Assembly (NCBI GenBank): GCA_031261015.1
Contig: JAISKG010000223.1
Location: forward strand, 1 to 9,708
Direction of reading: 5' to 3'
DNA length: 9,708 nt
From: Dysgonamonadaceae bacterium
GTDB taxonomy: Bacteria; Bacteroidota; Bacteroidia; Bacteroidales; Azobacteroidaceae
Part shown: in pieces, positions 1 through 7,700 of the stretch
How positions within the stretch are numbered: position 1 is the stretch's first letter
How the letters are laid out: each line of letters begins with the position of its first letter
The notes under the pieces: generated by a model
The model's input: the letters and a program-made list of their open reading frames with translations, nothing else
Database searches by the model: none
What the model was told of the DNA's origin: nothing
Program-made: the position numbers and the translations under genes

Positions 1-725
1 GGATTCAAAATCGCCATGATCCGGTTGACTCGCACCGAGGTTTTCGTCAGGTCTTCGTTGGCTTCGGCGAATTTTTTCTTCTCAAATCCCAAGCGGCTGA
101 AAGCGCGAATAATCCGGATGCCCATCAAATTTTCGCGCAAAATCAAATTCAATTGATCTAATTTTTTCTGAATGGAACGGAAAAGCGGAACGGCTTTCAT
201 CGTGACTAAATAAACCAATCCCGCAATAACCGGCAAGATAGCCAGCAACAGCAACGACAATTGCGCATCTTTTTGAAGGGCCATTACCACGCCGCCGATG
301 CACATTACCGGAGCGCGCAGCATCATCCGCAGCATTGTAAAAGTTGTACTTTGAATTTGTTGCACGTCGTTTGTCGTACGGGTAATGAGCGACGACGTCC
401 CGATTTTGTCAAATTCGCCCAGCGAAAAATGCGTGATGTGATCGAAAAGCGCGCGGCGCAAATTACGCGCCATGCCTAAAGCCGTCTGCGAAGCCAGATA
501 ACCGGCGATCATCGCACAGGCAATGCCGGCTAAAGAAATCAGCAGCATGATCCCGCCGGTACGGAAAATAAAATCCGTGTCGCCTTTGGCAATTCCCTGA
601 TCAATAATATCGGCCATAAAATTTGGCAAAAGCAGATCAGCAACGACCTGTCCGAAAGTCAATAAGACAATCAGAGTAATCGTGAACCAAAAAGGTTTTG
701 CAAAACTTTTTATTTTGATGGACAT
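1..725 (-). CDS. ABC exporter, N-terminal transmembrane part (cut by window edge)
   Basis: This is the first 241 residues of an ABC transporter of the exporter type, read from an ATG at 725-723; the rest, including the ATPase domain, lies beyond the left edge. I translated it directly. It shows a membrane segment near residues 12-33, another near 55-80, and a hydrophobic pair near 138-175. Sequence typical of the ABC_membrane type 1 exporter fold follows: LITRTTNDV at 113-121 (intracellular loop that contacts the ATPase) and ENLMGIRIIRAFSR at 198-211. The pattern resembles the YheI/BmrC-like half-transporters, many of which work as heterodimers with a second half encoded next to them, so a partner gene may follow to the left. 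Substrate is unknown; drug or lipid export is the family norm. An 87-nt gap separates it from the wzi-like gene upstream. No Walker motif is visible because of the truncation. Confidence 0.9.
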   Translation of the reverse strand, partial: MSIKIKSFAKPFWFTITLIVLLTFGQVVADLLLPNFMADIIDQGIAKGDTDFIFRTGGIMLLISLAGIACAMIAGYLASQTALGMARNLRRALFDHITHFSLGEFDKIGTSSLITRTTNDVQQIQSTTFTMLRMMLRAPVMCIGGVVMALQKDAQLSLLLLAILPVIAGLVYLVTMKAVPLFRSIQKKLDQLNLILRENLMGIRIIRAFSRLGFEKKKFAEANEDLTKTSVRVNRIMAILN

Positions 726-812
726 ATTGTACAGAATTACAAGTAATAAAACAAAACAAGTTAGATTATGTTCAAATCCGGACAATTTTAATCAGTCGCA
801 ATGACGGACGCG
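726..812. other. Intergenic gap between wzi-like gene and ABC exporter gene
   Basis: This AT-rich 87-nt spacer must hold either the promoter of the ABC exporter gene or a read-through leader. I looked on the minus strand for the Bacteroidetes pair TTTG / TAnnTTTG and found only imperfect pieces: a TTTG near 775 and TA-rich, TTG-ending stretches downstream with the wrong spacing. No convincing rho-independent terminator (GC stem followed by a T run) follows the wzi-like stop codon. Read-through from the upstream cluster is therefore possible. Confidence 0.4.
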
Positions 813-2321
813 CTATTTCGCGTAAAGTACTCCTTGCTTACTGATTGATAATCCGCCGCCAAATGTGTTTCCTCCGAAAAATTCGCCTTCATCATAGCCG
901 CCCGTCAACCGGACTGTCCATCCTTCCCAGCGGGGACAATTGTAAATAAGTTCCAATCGCGAGGCAAGCCCTTTTTGTTCAGAGCGAAACGGTAGATAAT
1001 AACGTCCTAAATTCCGGCCGACCGTCATCAGCGCCCGGTACTGCAACGATGGCTGCAAATAACCTTCCACTCCCAAATGAAACGCCGAAATGCGGTTTCC
1101 TTTAAATTCCAGACTGTGATCGGTATTGTATTCGGGCGAAAGCAACAGCGGCGTGCCCATGCTTTTGCCGTAATACGAATTGCCTTGTGCGTAATCGGTG
1201 TTATTATAATAATTGTCGTTTCCGTTTCCTTTGCTGATCAATTTATCGCGATGTTCGTCGTCCATTTCCATATTAAAATGGATCGGCCCGGTTTGCTGCT
1301 TCGAATAAATATATTCCATTACCACTCCGGATAGTAAGTTTTTCTTATGAGAGTGAAATTCCAAGCCCAGCACATTGTCACGGTAATTTTCAAAAGCCAT
1401 GCCCGATCCGTCGTCGAAAAAATGATGTATATAGGCGCTGATGCGATCGTCGGTATTCAATTTATAATCATACTTCAATATATAACCGCCCCAATGCGAA
1501 CCGGCAGCGTAAGCTTTACTTGCGCCCGAAGCGCCTTCGCCGCCTTCTTTGGCAATCATCACGCGAAGCAAATTGTCGAGGTTGCGCGGTTCCTCAGTGG
1601 CGGTATATTCCCATTGTCCGTTGACCATGTGATATTTATAAATCGTTCCACCCCATTGAGCCGCATGTATCATTCCGGCCGTGAACTGCATTTTGTGCCG
1701 GTTTTCCATATCGCCGAAACGGAAGTAAATCGCTTTGTTGTGCGACAATGCGTTTTTTGTATAGCTGCGCGAATACGGCAAGGCGCGATCTTCCTGCCAT
1801 TTCCCGTCTAAATAAGCGCCTAAAGCGATATCTCCTTTAATAAAAAAATTCCCTTTGGTATAAGGAACTAACAGAAAATCGGGAATACTTCCCTTGATTT
1901 GCGGATGCGGACGGGAATTATTGGAATTGATCCAGTCGCCGGAACTCAAATACGGATTCAAAAAAGACAGGTAATCTTCGCGCGAACCGACATCCAAACG
2001 CAACGATTTCCAATTGACGCGGCCGTAAATCTGTTGAAGCCAGACATTTCCGTAAGGCGCATCATTCCCGGAAACGACGTCGATTCCAGCTTGCCACGAC
2101 CAGTCGCGATTGAGCGTCTGCTCGTGAAAAGCGCCTGCACGCAGGTAAAAATTCGGCGCAGTCAAAGCCGTTACGCCCCATTGCTGGCTCACCAGCCAGA
2201 AAGGAGTATGTTCGCCGGTCGCCGCCGAGCCGAACGTTTCGACTTTGTAAGTTTCTTTGATTTGACCTAATAAGTTGAGGCCGAGCAAACTAACTCCGAT
2301 CAAAAAAGCCAGTCGTTTCAT
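813..2321 (-). CDS. Capsule assembly Wzi-family outer-membrane protein
   Basis: A 502-residue protein that I assign to the Wzi capsule-assembly family. In Escherichia coli, Wzi is an outer-membrane beta-barrel that helps anchor group 1 capsule to the surface; Bacteroidales carry several relatives whose exact polysaccharide is mostly unknown. The first ~20 residues form a signal peptide (MKR, then a hydrophobic run to LLGQ). Residues 131-165 carry the family's most recognisable block: NNSRPHPQ at 134-141, then IPDF, then KG..ALGAYLDGKW. Most of the rest alternates aromatic and polar residues as in antiparallel barrel strands, and the C-terminal part is rich in glycine and aromatics (GGYDEGEFFGGNTFGGG). 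The ATG at 2321-2319 lies 1 nt past the stop of the lipocalin-like gene, so translation is probably coupled. No capsule biosynthesis genes are in view, so a wider envelope role cannot be excluded. Confidence 0.8.
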   Translation of the reverse strand: MKRLAFLIGVSLLGLNLLGQIKETYKVETFGSAATGEHTPFWLVSQQWGVTALTAPNFYLRAGAFHEQTLNRDWSWQAGIDVVSGNDAPYGNVWLQQIYGRVNWKSLRLDVGSREDYLSFLNPYLSSGDWINSNNSRPHPQIKGSIPDFLLVPYTKGNFFIKGDIALGAYLDGKWQEDRALPYSRSYTKNALSHNKAIYFRFGDMENRHKMQFTAGMIHAAQWGGTIYKYHMVNGQWEYTATEEPRNLDNLLRVMIAKEGGEGASGASKAYAAGSHWGGYILKYDYKLNTDDRISAYIHHFFDDGSGMAFENYRDNVLGLEFHSHKKNLLSGVVMEYIYSKQQTGPIHFNMEMDDEHRDKLISKGNGNDNYYNNTDYAQGNSYYGKSMGTPLLLSPEYNTDHSLEFKGNRISAFHLGVEGYLQPSLQYRALMTVGRNLGRYYLPFRSEQKGLASRLELIYNCPRWEGWTVRLTGGYDEGEFFGGNTFGGGLSISKQGVLYAK

Positions 2322-2322
2322 T

Positions 2323-2730
2323 TTAGTAATTGATAAAGTGATACGTTACTCCCGAATGCGACAAAACTAAACGATGCGTATTCAATTCTTTAATTGTATA
2401 AGTCACAGCAGTATCTTTCCACAAAGTCAGATTTTTTATAATATGATAGCGTGGATCTAATTGGATATGTAATTGATCGCTGGCCGGAAAGTCGATGTAA
2501 CCGTAAAGAATTTCCTTTTCCATCGGCCAACGCTCCGGCGGATACAGAACCGTGTAAGAAAAAATTGCCTGCCGCTGAAAACTGTAAAAAATCGTATCGA
2601 CAGCGTGACTTCCCTGCTCGTCCTCAATCGTTTTTAATTGCCACATTCCATTGACGTCAGGCAAATTACGATCCAAACAAGTGGTAAAAAAAAGCAAAGA
2701 AAAAGTAAGTGCAAAAAACAGCTTTTTCAT
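2323..2730 (-). CDS. Lipocalin-like lipoprotein
   Basis: A 135-residue secreted protein with a lipocalin-like appearance. The N-terminus has MKK, a hydrophobic stretch, and a cysteine at position 18 in the context FTTC, a plausible though imperfect lipobox (threonine at -1). The mature part begins with a short linker and then NGMWQLKTI, with the G-x-W pair (28-30) typical of the first lipocalin strand. Alternating hydrophobic strands follow up to the C-terminal YHFINY, consistent with a small eight-strand barrel of the Bacteroidetes lipocalin-like families. The ligand is unknown. It sits 1 nt after the lysE-like gene and 1 nt before the wzi-like gene, which suggests that it works with the Wzi-family protein at the outer membrane; this is inference from position. 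The ATG at 2730-2728 is preceded by a weak AGGA about 10 nt upstream, inside the end of the previous gene. Confidence 0.75.
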   Translation of the reverse strand: MKKLFFALTFSLLFFTTCLDRNLPDVNGMWQLKTIEDEQGSHAVDTIFYSFQRQAIFSYTVLYPPERWPMEKEILYGYIDFPASDQLHIQLDPRYHIIKNLTLWKDTAVTYTIKELNTHRLVLSHSGVTYHFINY

Positions 2731-2731
2731 A

Positions 2732-3364
2732 TCAATTCATTCCTAATACCGTGTAAATAATTCCGAGTAAAGATAATATTATAATGATCACTCCGACCAC
2801 TTTATTCATGATCCACAGGCCGCGCAACTTGAAAAAACCGCGCAATTGGCTCACAATCGTTGTAATCAAAAACCACCAGAGAATGGCGCCCAGCATGATA
2901 CAAAACAATCCGATCACAATGGAAGCGAAAGTTTCGTCAGGCGCGATGAAATTAAATTGAGCTAAAAACGCGATGTACAACAGAATAATCAAAGGGTTGG
3001 ATAAAGTCAGCAAAAAAGCGGTGAGGGCGTCTTGCGAATATGTGCTGACCCTGCCGCTTCCCTGACTTCGATAATGTTCGTCCGGTTTGGAAAGAAATGT
3101 ATATAAACCAAACAAAATCAATAAGATACTTCCGATAATCTGCAATATATCGCGATGAGTTTCTACAAAACTAATGACAATTCCTAAGCCCAGACAGGTA
3201 ATGGCCGCATAAAACAAATCGGAAATCGCAGCGCCTACGCCGGAAAAAAATCCGTGCCAACGCCCTTTATTCAAGGTTCGCTGGATACACATCAAACCGA
3301 TCGGTCCCATAGGCGCTGAGACCAATATCCCGATAATTATGCCTTTATATACGATGTCTAACAC
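2732..3364 (-). CDS. LysE/RhtB-family exporter
   Basis: A 210-residue inner-membrane protein of the LysE/RhtB family, whose known members export amino acids or related small metabolites. Six hydrophobic segments are visible near residues 6-27, 40-66, 72-92, 113-137, 147-171 and 187-207. Family marks include the proline-rich turn PMGP at 18-21 in the first segment, GVGAAISDLFYA at 42-53 in the second, and the SNP at 122-124 in the fourth. A short hydrophilic loop (93-112) separates helices three and four. The start is GTG at 3364-3362: the codon directly upstream in frame is a TAA stop, and the next ATG (codon 19) would cut away the first helix. It begins 6 nt after the mdh stop and ends 1 nt before the lipoprotein gene, so it is the second gene of a four-gene cluster. 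The substrate cannot be told from sequence. Confidence 0.88.
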   Translation of the reverse strand: MLDIVYKGIIIGILVSAPMGPIGLMCIQRTLNKGRWHGFFSGVGAAISDLFYAAITCLGLGIVISFVETHRDILQIIGSILLILFGLYTFLSKPDEHYRSQGSGRVSTYSQDALTAFLLTLSNPLIILLYIAFLAQFNFIAPDETFASIVIGLFCIMLGAILWWFLITTIVSQLRGFFKLRGLWIMNKVVGVIIIILSLLGIIYTVLGMN

Positions 3365-3370
3365 TTAAAT

Positions 3371-4312
3371 TTATAATGCATTAATTTCGAATAACACTTG
3401 ATTCGTTTTGCGGACAGCTTCCGCGCTTTTGGCAAATAAAGCTTTTTCTTCGTCGTTCAATTGAACGTCGATGATGGAAGAAACGCCGTTGCGACCGATC
3501 ACGGCAGGAACGCCGATGCAAATATCGTTTTCGCCGTATTCGCCTTCCAAATACACGCACGACGGAATCACGCGTTTGTAATTGTTTATGATCGATTCGG
3601 CTACATAGGCTCCTGCAGCTCCCGGCGCATACCAAGCGGAAGTGCCTAATAATCCGGTCAATGTAGCGCCGCCAACCATCGTGTCGGCTACGACTTTATC
3701 CAATTGGTCGGCCGGCAATAATTTGCAAACCGGAGTGCCGTTGTAAGTAGCCAAACGTTTCAAAGGAATCATGGTCGTATCGCCGTGGCCGCCGATCACG
3801 CTCGCTTGGATTTGCGAAGGATTGGCATTCAAAGCCTGACTCAAATAATAACGGAAACGTGCGCTGTCCAATGTGCCGCCCATACCGATCACGCGGTTTT
3901 TGGGAAGGCCGCTGGCTTTCAACGTGAGGTAGGTCATCGTATCCATCGGGTTGGAAATGATGACGAATATTGCATTTGGAGAATGTTCCAAACAGCTGAA
4001 AATAACGCTTTTAACGATTCCGGCATTGGTACCGATCAATTCTTCACGCGTCATGCCCGGCTTACGGGGAATACCCGAAGTAACAATAACTACATCCGAA
4101 TCGGCAGTGGCTTTATAATCGCTTGTCACACCCACGATTTGAGTTTCAAAACCCAAAGTATGAGCGGTTTGAAGCATGTCGATCGCTTTTCCTTCCGCAA
4201 CGCCCGCTTTTACGTCGAGCATCACTACCGTATCGGCTATTTTATTAAATGCCAATACATTGGCACAGGTCGCTCCTACGTTTCCTGCGCCTACTACAGT
4301 TACTTTTGCCAT
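3371..4312 (-). CDS. mdh: Malate dehydrogenase
   Basis: A 313-residue NAD-dependent malate dehydrogenase of the LDH-like class, which interconverts malate and oxaloacetate in the cytoplasm for the TCA cycle or, in anaerobic Bacteroidales, the reductive branch towards succinate. The Rossmann loop GAGNVG is at 8-13 and the acidic residue that favours NAD over NADP is D33. The active-site loop IPRKPGMTR (81-89) brings substrate-binding arginines R83 and R89; R83, where lactate dehydrogenases have glutamine, supports malate rather than lactate. R152, D149 and the catalytic H176 (GGHGDT) complete the site. The length is normal. The ATG at 4312-4310 follows a 64-nt gap with a clear -7 promoter element, so it probably leads its own transcript, which continues into the exporter, lipoprotein and wzi-like genes. 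Nothing in the protein looks unusual. Confidence 0.97.
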   Translation of the reverse strand: MAKVTVVGAGNVGATCANVLAFNKIADTVVMLDVKAGVAEGKAIDMLQTAHTLGFETQIVGVTSDYKATADSDVVIVTSGIPRKPGMTREELIGTNAGIVKSVIFSCLEHSPNAIFVIISNPMDTMTYLTLKASGLPKNRVIGMGGTLDSARFRYYLSQALNANPSQIQASVIGGHGDTTMIPLKRLATYNGTPVCKLLPADQLDKVVADTMVGGATLTGLLGTSAWYAPGAAGAYVAESIINNYKRVIPSCVYLEGEYGENDICIGVPAVIGRNGVSSIIDVQLNDEEKALFAKSAEAVRKTNQVLFEINAL

Positions 4313-4350
4313 AAATTCTATTCTATTTTAGAGATTATTTTTTTGACCTG

Positions 4351-4358
4351 CAAAAATA
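4351..4358 (-). promoter_or_regulatory. Likely -7 promoter element for the mdh cluster
   Basis: Read on the minus strand, TATTTTTG matches the Bacteroidetes primary sigma -7 consensus TAnnTTTG exactly. It lies about 40 nt before the mdh ATG, in the only gap between trxA and mdh, giving a predicted leader of about 30-35 nt. The partner -33 TTTG is poorly conserved: GGTG at a 21-nt spacing is the best I see, and it overlaps the end of trxA. The A/T-rich surroundings make a chance match possible. Confidence 0.55.
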
Positions 4359-4376
4359 CAATTTTTTTCGCGGTTT

Positions 4377-4691
4377 TTACACCAGCGCTTTCAATTTATC
4401 TTCAAGCACATTTTTGGGCGCGGCGCCTACGTGTTTGTCAACCAGTTGGCCGCCTTTGAAAAATAAAACCGTCGGGATGCTCCGGATGCCGAATTCTGCG
4501 GGGACTTCGTCGTTTTCATCCACATTTATTTTGCCGACAACGGCTTTGCCTTCGTATTCGTGCGCTAATTCTTCTACGATCGGGCCGATCATCCGGCAGG
4601 GGCCGCACCATTCCGCCCAAAAATCAACCATTACCGGTTTGTCACCATTCACTAATTCCTTGAAATTAGCATCTGTAATTTTCATTGCCAT
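4377..4691 (-). CDS. trxA: Thioredoxin
   Basis: A 104-residue classical thioredoxin, a cytoplasmic disulfide reductase that passes electrons from thioredoxin reductase to ribonucleotide reductase, peroxiredoxins and other targets. The active site WCGPC occupies 28-32 with redox cysteines C29 and C32. The buried acid D23 (VDFWAEW) and the cis-proline P73 (RSIPT) are in their expected places, and the C-terminal part (FFKGGQLVDKHVGA) is standard. There is no signal peptide, so it is not one of the periplasmic thioredoxin-like proteins common in this phylum. The ATG at 4691-4689 starts MAMK; the ATG two codons on is an alternative. It follows dnaE by 29 nt with no promoter-like element visible in the gap, so it is probably cotranscribed with dnaE. 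Confidence 0.97.
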   Translation of the reverse strand: MAMKITDANFKELVNGDKPVMVDFWAEWCGPCRMIGPIVEELAHEYEGKAVVGKINVDENDEVPAEFGIRSIPTVLFFKGGQLVDKHVGAAPKNVLEDKLKALV

Positions 4692-4720
4692 AAGTATTTA
4701 TTTTTTATTTGTTAATAATG

Positions 4721-7700
4721 TTATGCTACTTCAAATCGGATCTCGTTTTCTTCCAAATAACCGACTATTTTTTTGTCCAACGACAATTTTTGTCCTTGCG
4801 ACGCCAAAGATACGGATATTTGTTGATCCGGGTCTTCGACTTTAAATAATAACGCAGTATTGCCCGGATTGTTTTTGACTAACGAAGATAAATCGGCAAT
4901 TATATTCTCATCCAATTGGAATAAAGAGAGCGCGACGGTCAGACTTTGAATCTGCGAGGACTTCACATCGGCCAGTTGCTGAATGGATTCGATCCGGAAA
5001 TCAATTACGTGTTCGTTGAACTTGCGAGGCAAAAACGTTCCTTTCACAAACCAGTACATATTCGGTCGGCAATAATTGAGATATTTTACGTAATCATCTC
5101 CGAACAAGGCGATTTCGCCGCTTCCGGAAAAATCTTCCAATTTCACCACCGCGTAGGGTTTATTGTTTTTGGTGTATCCTTCGCGAACGCTTGTAATAAT
5201 TCCACCCAAGGTGATTTTTTTATGAACATGCGTACTTTTAGCTGCTTCAAAATCATTCATTCTCAGATTGCAAAAATATTTTAAAATGGCGTAATATTCG
5301 TCCAATGGATGTGATGATAGATAAATTCCGACTAATTCTTTTTCTTTATTCAAACGTTCGATATTGCTCCATGGTGTTGCCGGGGGAATGCTGGGTTTCG
5401 CAATCGTCACTGTATCAAAGCCGCCGAACAGGGAATTTTGCGATGACGATTTATCTACTTGAAATTTATTGCCGTAGCGAATGATTGTTTCGATAAACGC
5501 TTCGCCTTTTGCGCTTTCTGCAAAATATTGCTCGCGGGTCGGCTCGGAAAAAGTATCGAAGGCGCCTGCCAGGCAAAGCGATTCCAAACTCTTTTTGTTG
5601 CAAGCCGTTAGATTCACTCGTTCTACAAAATCGAAAATACTTTTGAACGCGCCGTTTTCGCGCCGCTCTTTCACGATCGCTTCTACGGCGCCCGCGCCCA
5701 CGCCCTTGATTCCGCCTAAGCCGAAGCGGATATTTCCTTCTTTATTCACTGTAAAATTCAGTTCCGATTCGTTCACATCCGGCCCCATCACGCCGATGCC
5801 CATACTGCGGCACTCATCCATGAATTTGGTGATTTCACTAATATCGTCGCGATTGCGGGTCAAGTTCGCCGCCATAAATTCCGCAGGGTAATGCGCTTTG
5901 AGATAAGCCGTTTGGTAAGAAATCCATGAATAGCAAGTGGCATGCGATTTATTGAAAGCGTACTTCGCAAATTCCGCCCAGTCGCTCCAGATTTTCTCCA
6001 ATTTTTCAGTCGGACCGAAACCATTTTTTGTCGCTCCATCAATAAATTTAGTGTGCAAGGCTTCCATTTTATCTTTGAGCTTTTTGCCCATCGCCTTGCG
6101 CAATTCGTCGGATTGACCACGCGTAAATCCTGCCAAGTCACGGCTCAAAAGCATCACTTGCTCCTGATAAACCGTGATGCCGTAAGTTTCTTTCAAGCGC
6201 GATTCCATTTCCGGAAAATCGTAAGTGATTTCCTTTTTCCCGTGTTTCCGCGCGATAAAATCGGGAATGTAGGCCATTGGACCCGGACGGTATAGCGAGT
6301 TCATCGCAATCAAATCTTCAAATTTGGTCGGCAGCAACTCCTTTAAATATTTTTGCATGCCGGCCGATTCAAACTGGAACGTGCCGACTGTCTGGCCTTT
6401 GCTGTACAATTCGTAAGTCAAGCGATCATTATTCGGAATTTTATCAATATTGATTTCTATTCCTTTGGATTTCTTTATATTAGACAATGCTTCCTTGATG
6501 ATGGACAAGGTTTTCAATCCCAGAAAGTCCATTTTAATCAAGCCGACGTCTTCGATCACCGAGCCTTCGTATTGCGTGACCAACAATTCTTCGTCGGTGC
6601 CTTTTTCCTTCGCGGTGGCCAGCGGGACAAAATTCGTCAGATCTTCCGCTCCGATAATGACTCCACAAGCGTGAACGCCGGTTTGGCGCACGGTTCCTTC
6701 CAACATTTCGGCATATTTCAACGTATCCGAAAGATTGCGATCGCTCGAATAGCGCGCTTCCTTCAATTCGGGAACGAGCGCTATACAATTGGTTATGTTG
6801 ATTTTAGGCGAATTTCCCGAACGGTCTTCCGGCAAACGGTCGGGAATCAGTTTCGTTAAACGCTCGGCTTCGGGAAGCGGAAGGCCTTGCACGCGCGCCA
6901 CGTCTTTGATCGACGATTTGGCCGCCATCGTGCCGTAAGTAACGATGTGCGCGACTTTTTCCTTTCCGTATTTTTCTGTGACCCAACGCAATACATCCGC
7001 TCGCCCATCGTCGTCGAAATCAATATCAATATCAGGCATCGAAATACGGTCGGGATTCAAGAAACGCTCAAACAGCAAATCGTAGTCTAAAGGATTGATA
7101 TCGGTGATTCCCAAGCAGTAAGCAACGGCCGAACCGGCAGCCGAACCGCGTCCCGGGCCGACCGATACGCCCATGTCGCGCGCCGCCTTAATAAAGTCCT
7201 GTACGATAAGGAAATATCCCGGGAAACCCATGGTTTTCATGGTTTCCAATTCAAATTCGATCCGCTCCATAATTTCCGGCGGAACAGGATCGCCGTAACG
7301 CGCTTTCGCTTTTTGCAAAGTCAATTCACGCAAATAATCCGCTTCCAGTTTGATGCGGAGTACACGGTTGTATCCGCCCAATTTGTCGAAGCGCTCTTCG
7401 TCTTCTTTGTTAAATTCTTCGCGCAGATCGGCTTCGGTGTAGCGCGTCGCGTAACTTTCTTCTGTTCCGAATTCCGGCGGAATCGGAAATGCCGGCATGA
7501 TCGCATCCGAATTGATGCTATATTGTTCGACTTTGTCAACGATTTCCAGCGTATTGGCCAGCGCTTCAGGTAGATCGGAAAAAATTTCGTTCATTTCTTC
7601 CGGCGTTTTGAACCATTCCTGCTTGGTGTAGCGCATGCGATTGGGATCGTCCAGATCTTTGCCCGTACCTAAGCAAATCAGGCGATCGTGCGCTTCCGCA

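Noticed and set aside
809..822. CGCG-CTATTT-CGCG dyad at the stop codon of the wzi-like gene, considered as a terminator
   Set aside because: The stem is only 4 bp and no T run follows on the minus strand, so it does not meet the pattern of a rho-independent terminator.
1347..1811. A 154-codon plus-strand open frame opposite the wzi-like gene
   Set aside because: No domain, signal peptide or plausible start context; the opposite strand carries the coherent Wzi-family protein.
3785..4459. A 224-codon open frame on the plus strand opposite mdh and the end of trxA
   Set aside because: It is antisense to two unmistakable conserved genes, its translation has no recognisable domain, and its composition (many His, Arg, Phe) is what a reversed coding frame gives.
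6353..6859. A 168-codon plus-strand open frame inside dnaE
   Set aside because: It lies wholly within the polymerase core coding sequence and shows no family motif; it is a shadow of dnaE codon usage, like the other plus-strand frames in the window.
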